This document shows, piece after piece, positions 43,677 to 52,700 of a DNA stretch of 64,000 nt; position 1 is the stretch's first letter, and each line of letters opens with the position of its first letter. The translations under genes were made by a program, and so were the position numbers. Under the pieces are notes generated by a model that was not told the origin of the DNA, did not search any database, and saw only the letters and a list, made by a program, of their open reading frames with translations. Source of the stretch: Pseudomonas nunensis (GTDB taxonomy: Bacteria; Pseudomonadota; Gammaproteobacteria; Pseudomonadales; Pseudomonadaceae). The stretch covers positions 6,822,501 through 6,886,500 of the forward strand of contig NZ_CP101125.1 in assembly GCF_024296925.1 (NCBI RefSeq). The letters run 5' to 3'.

Positions 43677-45359
43677 TTACTCGGGCAGGGCGATCGGACC
43701 GATCTCGTTGAACACATCTCCTGGACCCGGGTTCTCGGCGTGAGTTTCACCGCCGAAGTGTTTCATGATGCCCCACACCGCGTTGAGCGAGGTCTGCACC
43801 GCGCCTTCAACCCACGCTGGCGTCCACGAAACGTCGTCGCCGGCGATGAAAATCCCGCGTTGCTCGGCCGGCATGTCGTCCTGCATAAAGTGCGCGTACA
43901 TGCGCTGGTTATAGCGGTAATGGCCGGGCAGGGCGCCTTTGAAGGCACCGAGGAAGTGCGGGTCGGCTTCCCAGGACACGGTGATCGGGTCGCCGATGAT
44001 CCGCGCGGCGATATCGACTTTCGGGTAGATCTTCTTCAACGAATCCAGCGCCAGCTTCACGCGTTTTTCCACCGGGTGCGGCAGCATTTTCAACGCGTCG
44101 CTCATCCACGAATACGACAGGCAAATCACGCCCGGCTTGTCGTCGCCGTTGTCGAACAGGTAAGTGCCGCGAGTCAGGCGATCGGTGAGGGTCATGCTCA
44201 TCAGGTCGCGGCCGGTTTCCGGATCCTTGTCTTTCCAGAATGGGCGGTCGACCATCACGAAAGTTTTCGACGACTGCATGTAGCGGGTACGGTCGAGGGC
44301 CATCCACATCTTTTGCGAGAACAGGGTTTCGTCGCATTCGATCTGGGTGGTCAGCAGCCAACTCTGGCAGGTGGTCAGTACGGCGGCGTATTCGCGGGTG
44401 TCACCGTTGTTGTCGGTAACCGCAAAACGGCCGTCAGCGGCGTGGGCGATTTTTTTGACCCCGGAGCGCGGCGCGCCTCGGTGCAAAGACTTGAGACTGG
44501 TGCCTTCGGGCCAGTGCACGCAGCGTTCTGGCACATGGCGCCAGATGCCTTGCGGGACTTGTTCGACTCCACCGACGACCAAGTGCTGGTGATCGTCGCA
44601 GTTGGTCATCACTACCCGGAAAATTTCCAGCATCGAGTTCGGGAAGTCCGAATCCCAGCCGCCGGTGCCGAAGCCGACCTGACCGAACACTTCGCGGTGA
44701 TGGAACGAGAGTTTGGCGAAGGCTTTGGAGGTCGCGACGAAGTCGTAGAAGGTGCGGTCGTCCCACAGCGGAACCAGGGTGTTCCACAATTCCTTGAGGC
44801 GCGGCACGTCACGGTCACGGATCGCTTGCTGGATATCGGCGAATTGCGAACCGGCTTCCAGTGCATCCGCCCAGGCGTCAGCCACTTCCTGGAACAGTGC
44901 AGGAAGATCCGCCAGTTTCTGTGCGTAATGGGTTTTGCCTTCGATGTCGATCACCGTGCTGCCCGACGCGGGCGTCAGCGGGTTCGGAAAAGGCTTGGTC
45001 TGCAGGCCGAGTTTGTCGACGTAGTGGTAGAACGCGGTAGACGACACCGGGAAGCGCATCCCGCCCAATTCGGCGACGATGCCATCGGTCCCGTTGAACG
45101 CCTGGGAGCGCAGGCGACCGCCCATCTTCGAGGCTTCGTAGACGACGGGTTTGAGGCCCAGCTTCATCAACTCGTAGGCCGCCACCAAACCGGCGATGCC
45201 TGCGCCGACGATCGCCACTTCGGCACCGTGATTATGCTCAGGAATGCTGCCCAGGCCGGCCGGGTGCTCGATCCAGTCGTCGAAAGCGAAAGGAAAGTCC
45301 GGGCCGAAAATGGTGACTGGTTTCTTACCGTCTGCAGGATGGCGATTGTTCTTGTTCAT
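43677..45359 (-). CDS. davB: L-lysine 2-monooxygenase
   Basis: 560 residues, the usual DavB length. A flavin amine-oxidase fold with the FAD dinucleotide motif EVAIVGAGIAGLVAAYE (glycines near 52-57), the RLRSQAF segment, and a C-terminal GIFIAGDDVSWTPAWVEGAV block that binds FAD. Family knowledge: converts lysine plus oxygen to 5-aminovaleramide and CO2. It is followed by davA. An Lrp-type regulator gene lies upstream in the same orientation, beyond a REPIN, and may respond to lysine. Confidence 0.94.
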   Translation of the reverse strand: MNKNNRHPADGKKPVTIFGPDFPFAFDDWIEHPAGLGSIPEHNHGAEVAIVGAGIAGLVAAYELMKLGLKPVVYEASKMGGRLRSQAFNGTDGIVAELGGMRFPVSSTAFYHYVDKLGLQTKPFPNPLTPASGSTVIDIEGKTHYAQKLADLPALFQEVADAWADALEAGSQFADIQQAIRDRDVPRLKELWNTLVPLWDDRTFYDFVATSKAFAKLSFHHREVFGQVGFGTGGWDSDFPNSMLEIFRVVMTNCDDHQHLVVGGVEQVPQGIWRHVPERCVHWPEGTSLKSLHRGAPRSGVKKIAHAADGRFAVTDNNGDTREYAAVLTTCQSWLLTTQIECDETLFSQKMWMALDRTRYMQSSKTFVMVDRPFWKDKDPETGRDLMSMTLTDRLTRGTYLFDNGDDKPGVICLSYSWMSDALKMLPHPVEKRVKLALDSLKKIYPKVDIAARIIGDPITVSWEADPHFLGAFKGALPGHYRYNQRMYAHFMQDDMPAEQRGIFIAGDDVSWTPAWVEGAVQTSLNAVWGIMKHFGGETHAENPGPGDVFNEIGPIALPE

Positions 45360-45519
45360 GGCTGACCTTGCTGGCGACCCGACGCAGGATGCGCGTCTGA
45401 GTATAGGAAAAGATGGCAGCCATTCTAGAGAGCGTAGAACACGTTAATAAGACGCAATGTGTCGTCGTTTTGCTATTTGATTGATCAATATGACGATCTG
45501 TTGCTACACACTGACCATT

Positions 45520-45607
45520 GTGGGAGCGGGCTTGCTCGCGAAGAGGGAGTATCAGTCACCGTTGCTGCTAGCTGACCCACCGCATTCGCGAGCAAGCCCG
45601 CTCCCAC
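45520..45607. repeat. REPIN, family B
   Basis: Inverted GTGGGAGCGGGCTTGCTCGC pair between the Lrp-type gene stop and the davB promoter region. Confidence 0.92.
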
Positions 45608-45618
45608 ATGAGCAGTGT

Positions 45619-46080
45619 CTAAACCGGCTGCCCCCGATCAATCTTGCTACTCAGGATGATCGAAGTGGTGGTCTTCTCCACTCCGTCCACGCTGCCAATC
45701 TGATCCAGCAACTGATCCAGCTGCTCCGGTGACTCAGTACGCAACCACGCCACATAATCAAATTCGCCACTCACCGCACACAACTGCTGAACCTGAGCCA
45801 TCGCACTCAATCGGCGCAACACTTCCTTGCCCGAGCGTGGCTGCACCGTTATCCCGACATACGCCTGCAAGCCGCCATCGACCAAACGCTGTCCGAGGCG
45901 CACGCCGTAACCGGTGATCACCTTGGCTTTTTCCAGCCGCGACAATCGCGAAGTTACTGTGGTGCGCGCGATACCCAGTTGCCGGGCGAGCATGGCTACG
46001 CTTTCCCGGGCGTTGATTTGCAAAGCCGCGATCAATTGGCGGTCGATTTCGTCGAGCACGGGTGGACGAGTGTCAGGCAA
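45619..46080 (-). CDS. Lrp/AsnC-family regulator
   Basis: 153 residues from TTG 46080, chosen because GGAGA lies seven bases upstream and because the family sequence starts at about this place (PPVLDEIDRQLIAALQINAR). The N-terminal HTH is ESVAMLARQLGIARTTVTSR LSRLEK-like; the C-terminal RAM domain starts near GLQAYVGITV and contains AVSGEFDYVAWL. Family knowledge: an amino-acid-responsive regulator. It is divergent from the PQQ dehydrogenase and upstream of davBA, so either could be its target; lysine is a reasonable but unproven ligand. Confidence 0.9.
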   Translation of the reverse strand: MPDTRPPVLDEIDRQLIAALQINARESVAMLARQLGIARTTVTSRLSRLEKAKVITGYGVRLGQRLVDGGLQAYVGITVQPRSGKEVLRRLSAMAQVQQLCAVSGEFDYVAWLRTESPEQLDQLLDQIGSVDGVEKTTTSIILSSKIDRGQPV

Positions 46081-46262
46081 GGGGCTTCTCCAGCGGCATG
46101 CATCAATGGGCAGCATGTTACAGACACATCCCACACAGCGCTCGTGGCGGTTATTTAAGCCTGGTTTTGTACCGTTCAGAACATTTTGCCTGCGACAAAT
46201 TGCCATAAGTAACTAGGTAGTACATCATTTCTCCCTTGTCACAAATGGGGAAAACTTCCGAC

Positions 46263-48614
46263 ATGAATAATTCTGGGGCTGCCGCCGGCAGCAAATGGTT
46301 GCTGTTGGGGCTGGGTGTCCTGATCGCGTTGATCGGGCTCGGCCTGGCAGGTGGCGGTGCTTACCTGGTGACGTTGGGCGGGAGCTGGTACTTCCTGCTG
46401 ATGGGCCTGGCGATGCTGATTTGCGGGCTGATGATTGCCCGGCGCAAGCCGCAAGGTGCCTGGCTGTATGGCCTGGCGTTGATCCTGACGGCGATCTGGG
46501 CGGTGTGGGACAGCGGTTTCGAGTATTGGCCGCTGGTTTCGCGGGTACTGACGTTCGCCGTGATCGGCCTGGTTATCGCGCTGATTTATCCGACGCTGGT
46601 GCGCGCTTCCGGCGCCACGGCAGGGCGTGGCGCTTACGGCTTGGCCGGTATTCTGGGTGTCGGTGTAGTCGCCACGCTGGCCTACATGTTTGTGCCGACC
46701 CATGTGGTCAAGGCCAGCAGTGAACCTGCGGTAACACCGGTCGCGCCGGGCACCGAGCAGAAGGACTGGGCTCACTGGGGCAATACCACCGCCGGTAATC
46801 GCTTCGCCGCGCTGGACCAGATCAACAAAGGCAACATCGACAAGTTGCAGGTGGCCTGGACCTTCCACACCGGCGATATCCCGCAAAGCACCGGCGCTGG
46901 CGCTGAAGACCAGAACACCCCGTTGCAAATCGGTGACACGGTCTACACCTGCACCGCCTACGGAAAAGTCTTCGCCCTGGACGCCGACACTGGCACCCAG
47001 CGCTGGAAGTTCGATCCCCAAGGCACCGCGCCGAACTGGCAACGCTGCCGTGGCCTGGGGTACTCCGAAACCCCTGTGTCTGCGGATAACCAGCCAACCG
47101 CCTGTGCGAAACGTCTGTTTCTGCCGACCGGCGATGCGCGCCTGATCGCCATCAATGCCGACACCGGCAAGCCCTGCGAAGACTTCGGTGACAAAGGCAC
47201 CGTCGACCTGAAAACCGACATGGGCGAAGTCAAACCCGGTTACTACCAGCAAACCTCGACCCCGCTGGTCGCCGGCAATGTGGTGATCGTCGGCGGTCGC
47301 GTGGCCGATAACTACTCCACCGGCGAACCGCCAGGCGTGGTGCGTGCCTACGACGTGCGCAGCGGCGAGCTGGTATGGGCGTGGGATCCGGGCAACCCGA
47401 ACACGACCAAACGCCCTCCGGCTGGCGAAACCTACACCCGTGGTACGCCGAACGTGTGGTCGGCCATGTCCTACGACGCCAAACTCGGTCTGGTCTACCT
47501 GCCCACCGGCAACGCCACCCCGGACTTCTTCGGCGGCCAACGCACGTCCTTCGATGACAAGTGGAACTCGTCCATCGTCGCCATTGACGTGAAGACCGGT
47601 CAGGTGCGCTGGCACTTCCAGACCACTCACCACGATCTCTGGGACTTCGACCTGCCGGCGCAACCGCTGCTCTACGATGTGCCGGACGACAAGGGCGGCA
47701 CCCAGCCAGCCTTGGCGCAAGTCACCAAACAGGGCGAGATCTTCCTGCTCAACCGCGAAACCGGTGTGCCGATAGCGCGGGTCGAAGAACGCCCGGTACC
47801 TCAAGGCAACGTACCCGGCGAACGCTACTCGCCGACCCAGCCGTTCTCGGTGGACATGCCGTCAATCGGCAACCAGACCCTGACCGAATCCGACATGTGG
47901 GGCGCCACGCCGTTCGACCAGTTGATGTGCCGCATCCAGTTCAAAGGCATGCGCCACGAAGGCGTCTACACGCCGCCGGGCCTTGATCGCGCGCTGCAAT
48001 TCCCGGGCTCCCTGGGCGGCATGAACTGGGGCAGCGTCTCGGTCGATCCGAACACCAACTACATGTTCGTCAACGACATGCGCCTGGGCCTGGCCAACTA
48101 CATGATCCCGCGCAACAAGATCGCCGCCGGGGCCAGCGGCATCGAAATGGGCGTCGTGCCGCAAGAGGGCACACCGTTCGGCGCCATGCGCGAACGCTTC
48201 CTCTCGGCCGCCGGCATCCCATGCCAGAAACCACCGTTTGGCACCATGTCCGCCATCGACCTCAAGACCCACAAACTGATGTGGCAGGTTCCGGTCGGCA
48301 CCGTGCAAGACACCGGGCCGCTGGGGATTCGCATGCACTTGCAGATCCCGATCGGCATGCCGACCCTGGGCGCTTCGCTGGCAACTCAGTCGGGGCTGCT
48401 GTTCTTCGCCGGGACTCAGGATTTCTATCTGCGTGCTTTCGATACGGGCAACGGTAATGAGATCTGGAAGTCGCGTTTGCCGGTGGGCAGTCAGTCGGGG
48501 CCGATGACGTACGTCTCGCCGAAGACTGGTAAGCAATACATTTTGCTGACCGTGGGTGGCGCGCGGCAGTCGTCGGATCGGGGGGACTATGTGATTGCGT
48601 ATGCGTTGCCCTGA
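46263..48614 (+). CDS. Membrane-bound PQQ-dependent dehydrogenase (glucose/quinate/shikimate family)
   Basis: About 783 residues from ATG 46263 (ATG 46245 is also possible). Five N-terminal membrane helices (residues ~10-150: WLLLGLGVLIALIGLGLAGG and others) anchor it. An eight-bladed quinoprotein propeller in the periplasm follows. Blade motifs include WAHWGNTTAGNRFAALDQIN, EDQNTPLQIGDTVYTCTAYG, TTHHDLWDFDLPAQPLLYDV and GDYVIAYALP. Size and helix count fit Gcd-type glucose dehydrogenase, which passes electrons to ubiquinone, but quinate or shikimate as substrate cannot be excluded. Proximity to the pqq cluster supplies the cofactor link. A terminator follows directly. Confidence 0.93.
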   Translation: MNNSGAAAGSKWLLLGLGVLIALIGLGLAGGGAYLVTLGGSWYFLLMGLAMLICGLMIARRKPQGAWLYGLALILTAIWAVWDSGFEYWPLVSRVLTFAVIGLVIALIYPTLVRASGATAGRGAYGLAGILGVGVVATLAYMFVPTHVVKASSEPAVTPVAPGTEQKDWAHWGNTTAGNRFAALDQINKGNIDKLQVAWTFHTGDIPQSTGAGAEDQNTPLQIGDTVYTCTAYGKVFALDADTGTQRWKFDPQGTAPNWQRCRGLGYSETPVSADNQPTACAKRLFLPTGDARLIAINADTGKPCEDFGDKGTVDLKTDMGEVKPGYYQQTSTPLVAGNVVIVGGRVADNYSTGEPPGVVRAYDVRSGELVWAWDPGNPNTTKRPPAGETYTRGTPNVWSAMSYDAKLGLVYLPTGNATPDFFGGQRTSFDDKWNSSIVAIDVKTGQVRWHFQTTHHDLWDFDLPAQPLLYDVPDDKGGTQPALAQVTKQGEIFLLNRETGVPIARVEERPVPQGNVPGERYSPTQPFSVDMPSIGNQTLTESDMWGATPFDQLMCRIQFKGMRHEGVYTPPGLDRALQFPGSLGGMNWGSVSVDPNTNYMFVNDMRLGLANYMIPRNKIAAGASGIEMGVVPQEGTPFGAMRERFLSAAGIPCQKPPFGTMSAIDLKTHKLMWQVPVGTVQDTGPLGIRMHLQIPIGMPTLGASLATQSGLLFFAGTQDFYLRAFDTGNGNEIWKSRLPVGSQSGPMTYVSPKTGKQYILLTVGGARQSSDRGDYVIAYALP

Positions 48615-48635
48615 GTAAGGGGGAATTGCAGGTAA

Positions 48636-48665
48636 GAAAAAGCCGCGTTTATACGCGGCTTTTTT
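48636..48665 (+). terminator. Terminator after the PQQ dehydrogenase (copy 1 of a duplicated hairpin)
   Basis: GAAAAAGCCGCG-TTTATA-CGCGGCTTTTTT. It has A/T tracts on both sides and is thus bidirectional. It is nearly identical to the hairpin at 49615. Confidence 0.92.
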
Positions 48666-48677
48666 ACGTGTCCAGGT

Positions 48678-49118
48678 TTATGCGCATGCTTTGTGCCATT
48701 CACCTTCAAACTCGAGATTCAGTTTGTAGAGTTCGTGGTCCAGTTTGTTGATGGTATTGATAGCCGACATCAGATCCGCTTCGCCAGTTTTAGCCTCAAG
48801 ATAAAGTCCCCGCAAATACCGATCGTTCACCATCGGGATTTTGTCGGTTTTTTCCCAGATGGCTACGGCCTGACTCGTCAGACCAACGATTTCAGCGAGG
48901 CTTTCTTGAGATAGCCCAAGTTCCTTTCTCAAAAATCTAAACTCAGCGCCTGTCAGCACCGAAGGTTTCCCGGCTATAGCCTTGCCTATTACATCATGTA
49001 GGCCTTTCACATCTGTGATGGCAACAGACTCGCCATAAGCGGTCTCTTTCACCACGAAGCCGTTGCTAAGCCATACGTTCGGCAGGCCGCTTTCTACGTA
49101 GTGGTACATATAATTCAT
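48678..49118 (-). CDS. HTH (MqsA/HigA-like) antitoxin-type regulator
   Basis: 146 residues. The middle contains a Cro/XRE helix-turn-helix, residues ~57-105 (GAEFRFLRKELGLSQESLAE, LTSQAVAIWEKTD), as in the C-terminal half of MqsA. The N-terminal ~50 residues (MNYMYHYVESGLPNVWLSNG) lack the zinc-binding CxxC pairs of true MqsA. Its start overlaps the stop of the DUF4258 gene by 4 bases, the classic layout of a toxin-first toxin-antitoxin operon. Codon use and AT content differ from neighbours, which points to transfer. Confidence 0.85.
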   Translation of the reverse strand: MNYMYHYVESGLPNVWLSNGFVVKETAYGESVAITDVKGLHDVIGKAIAGKPSVLTGAEFRFLRKELGLSQESLAEIVGLTSQAVAIWEKTDKIPMVNDRYLRGLYLEAKTGEADLMSAINTINKLDHELYKLNLEFEGEWHKACA

Positions 49119-49438
49119 CCCTTCTTTTGTATCGCGGTCACTATGACGAGAAATGTCCCGTCGTGATCAATGTCGATCGCGCCGACAATCTGGAGAGGTG
49201 ACCCAGCTCTGAACCAGGAAATGGTAAATCTCCAGTCACCTCCAGGCTGCTGAAACGGCCCCTCGGTAATATGCCCTTTACCTAGACAGTCCATTACATC
49301 CGGCATGGTTACGCCCCGCTCAATCATCCGCGCCTTGGCGTGGGGAGAATAGAAGATGCGTGCCGATACCTGCGAAAGCTCGCGGATGATTTCAAGAGCT
49401 TTATTTTTAGGTAGTGGAAAGGGGAGAAGAGGGCTCAT
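49115..49438 (-). CDS. DUF4258-domain protein, probable toxin
   Basis: 107 residues. The core FYSPHAKARMIERGVTMPDV is the HA-x-R-M-x-E-R-G signature of DUF4258, followed by DCLGKGHITEGP and a strand-rich end (WRFTISWFRAG, GTFLVIVTAIQ). Family knowledge: DUF4258 proteins are RelE-like in predicted shape and are often found next to HTH antitoxins; an RNase function is presumed. It is coupled to the HTH gene. No strong ribosome site precedes ATG 49438. Toxicity is inferred, not shown. Confidence 0.82.
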   Translation of the reverse strand: MSPLLPFPLPKNKALEIIRELSQVSARIFYSPHAKARMIERGVTMPDVMDCLGKGHITEGPFQQPGGDWRFTISWFRAGSPLQIVGAIDIDHDGTFLVIVTAIQKKG

Positions 49439-49614
49439 TAGTTTTCTATAGTATTTATAGGTTGAGCCATCCTAAAGTTCAAGGTTGGTTTGTCAATTTC
49501 ACGTGTGTGTCAGCGGATGACATCATTTCATTGGCAAATCAATGTGGACACTTTTTGGACATTTCAGCTGCTTTTTAAGAAAAAAGTGCTTGGAATAACC
49601 AGTACGCCAGACAC

Positions 49615-49644
49615 GAAAAAGCCGCGTAAATACGCGGCTTTTTT
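49615..49644 (-). terminator. Terminator after tRNA-Ile2 (copy 2 of the duplicated hairpin)
   Basis: GAAAAAGCCGCG-TAAATA-CGCGGCTTTTTT, differing from the copy at 48636 only in the loop. It lies immediately past the tRNA 3' end. Confidence 0.9.
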
Positions 49645-49647
49645 GTT

Positions 49648-49724
<77 letters not shown>

Positions 49725-49739
49725 TCAGTAGGCCGCGGA

Positions 49740-52700
49740 TTATAGCGACGGTTTCTCGGCTGTGCTATCCGAAAAATCCGATACGGCTATACGAAGAAAC
49801 GTCGCGGCGAATTCCTCGGGCGGTAATGGCAGGCTGACGATGTAGCCCTGGATCTGTTCGCAGCCTTCGGTGGCGAGGAATTCTTGCTGTGCCTGGGTTT
49901 CGACGCCCTCGGCGATGATGGTGAATTGCATGCTGCGGCCGAGGGCGATGATGGCTCGCACAATGGCCGCGTCGTGGGGATCGTCCGGCAGTCCGCGGAC
50001 GAAAGACTGGTCGATTTTGAGGATGTCCAGCGGCAGGCGTTTGAGGTAGCTCAGGGATGAATAGCCGGTGCCGAAGTCGTCGATCGCCAATTGCACGCCC
50101 AGGCGTTTGAGTTGGTGCAGCACGGCCAGCGCTTCTTCAGCCTGGCTCATGATGAAGTTTTCGGTAATTTCCAGTTGCAGAAAACCGGGTTTGAGACGGT
50201 TGTCCTTGAGCAATTGTTCGATGCGACCAAGCAGGTTCGGTTGGCGCAGTTGCGCTCCGGCAAGGTTCACTGACAGCGGGCCGAGGCTTGTGTAGAGCTG
50301 ATTCCATTCGAACATCTGCCGGCACGCGGTCTCGAGCACCCAGTCGCCGATCTGCAGGATCATGCCGTTTTCTTCGGCCAGGGGAATGAAATGTTCCGGC
50401 GGGACATCGCCGAAAGTCGGGTGACGCCAGCGAATGAGTGCTTCGGCGCCGACCAGCCGATGATCGTCGAGGCTGATTTTCGGTTGATAGAAAAGGTGCA
50501 GCTCATTGCGCTCGATGGCGCGGCGCAGTTCGTGTTCCAGCGCCACGCGTTCGCTGGCTTGGGCGGTGAGGTCGCGGGTGTAGCTCTCGACCCGGTTGCG
50601 GCCCTTGGCCTTGGAGCGGTACATCGCCGCATCGGCGTTTTTGACCAGGGTTGCAACGTCGCAGCCGTCCTTGGGGTACAGGCTGGAACCGATGCTGGCG
50701 CTGATGAAAAACTCGTGCTCGCCAGCCTGGAATGGCGCCGAAAAGCAATTGAGCAGTTTGGTGGCGATGTGATCGGCATCGGTGGCTTGCTGCAGGCCAG
50801 GTAGCAGGATGATGAACTCGTCGCCACCGAGGCGCGCCACGGTGTCGATGTCCCGCAGTTGCTCTTTCAGGCGTACGGCGATGCCCTTGAGCAGCAGATC
50901 GCCGACCGGGTGACCAAGACTGTCATTAATGTGCTTGAAGCGGTCCAGGTCGAGAAACAGCACTGCACCCTGGCCACCGTTTTCCTGCTGGTTGTTAAGC
51001 GCAGTCAGCAGTCGGCTTTCGAACAGTGTGCGGTTCGGCAGACCGGTGAGCGGATCGTGGTGGGCCTGATAGTCGAGCTTGGCCTGGGCGTGCTTGAGGC
51101 TGGAGATATCGGCGAACACGGCGACAAAGTGGGTGATGAACTTGTCGCGGTTGCGCACGGCGCTGATGGTCAGCCAGCTCGGATAGAGCTCACCGTTTTT
51201 GCGCCGGTTGGAGATCTCGCCTTGCCAGTGTCCTTCATCGGTCAATTGATGCCACATCGCCGCATAGAACGCGCTGTCATGCAGGCCCGAGGCGAGCAAG
51301 CGAGGAGTGTGGCCCAGAGCTTCGCTCTCGCTGTAACCGGTGATTTCGGTAAACGCGCGGTTGACCGCGCTGATGTGCTGTTGGGTGTCGGTGATCAACA
51401 CGCCTTCTGCGGTGCTCTCGAACACGGTGGCGGCCTGTTGCAGTTTTTCCTGCATCAAGTGCCGCTCGGTGATGTCCCGGGCGATGGTCAGCATGCAATC
51501 TTCATCGCCAATCGGCAGCGGACGGCTCGACACCTCGCAGAGGCGGATTTGCCCGTCATTGCGGCGAATATGGCAGGTGAAGTCCCGTACGAAGCCGTCC
51601 CGGTGCAGCAAATCGAGCATCTGTTTGCGTTCGTTCAGATTGACCCAGATGCCCAGGTCCAGCGCCGAACGATCCACTGACATCGCGCTGTTGAAGCCCG
51701 TAATGCGGCTGAAGCCCTCGTTGACCTCCAGTAGCAGGCCATCACTCTGCCGGGACAGCAGCAAGCCGTCAGGCGAGGCGTGGAAGGCTTTGGCGAACTT
51801 CTCCTCGGAAGTTTGCAGCTGTTGTTGGGTTTCCTTGAGCTGACTGATGTCGCGCACCACCACGACCAGAGCGGGCGTGGTGTCGAGATCGAACGGCTCG
51901 GCGGAAATCAGGCCGGTAAACACCTGGCCGTTGTTGCGGCGAAAGGGCATTTCCAGATTGCGGATACTGCCGGCCTGCAACCGCTGCAGCAAACCTGGGC
52001 CGACCCCTGGAATTCCCCAGATATTCAAATCGGTGGCGGTCTGGCCGATGACGTCCACGGCTTTGAGCCCGATCTGTTCTTCAAACGCTTCGTTGACCTC
52101 CAGCAGGCAGCCATCGGAAAGCCGCGCAATCACCAGGATGTCCGGGCATTGCTGGAACACCGAGGCGAATTTCTGTTCCGACAGGCGCAATGCCTCTTCG
52201 GTGCGCTTGGCATCGCTGATGTCGATCATCAGCCCGCGCAGCACCGGCTCATGGCCGTGCTCGATCAGGCTGACGATATCGCGTACCCACAGACAGCGAC
52301 CGTCGGCGGTGATGACTCGGTAATCGACGCTGTGATCGCGACCGGCCAGCACTTCGTGATCGCAAAAGGTCTGGGCGCGGGTCAGGTCGGCGGGGTGGAT
52401 GATGTTGCGCCAGAATCCCGGGATCAGCCAATGGGACAGGGGATAGCCGAGCAGGTCTTCGGCGTGGGGCGACACGTAGCTGTAGGTGAAATCGCTGATT
52501 CGCGCTTCCCAGGCAATGGCGGACAGACTCTCCACCAGCCCGCGATAGTGGTATTCGCTGCTACGCAGTTCCTGCTCCAGATCGATCCGTCGAGCAATTT
52601 CCGAACTCAGTCGGCGGTTAATCCGGATGACCATTGCCAGAACGATCATCAGCAACAGCAGGCCCGGCAAGCCGTAAACCAGCAAGTCGGACCAGAAAGT

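Noticed and set aside
42651..45365. A 904-codon open frame antisense to davA, davB and the start of pqqF.
   Set aside because: It spans three recognised genes and their gaps; the sequence shows the composition of an antisense shadow and no motif.
49439..49640. Possible integrase remnant beside tRNA-Ile2.
   Set aside because: I looked on both strands for tyrosine-recombinase motifs and for a second copy of the tRNA 3' end near 48.6 kb. Only the terminator hairpin is duplicated, so no integrase or tRNA-derived att site can be claimed.
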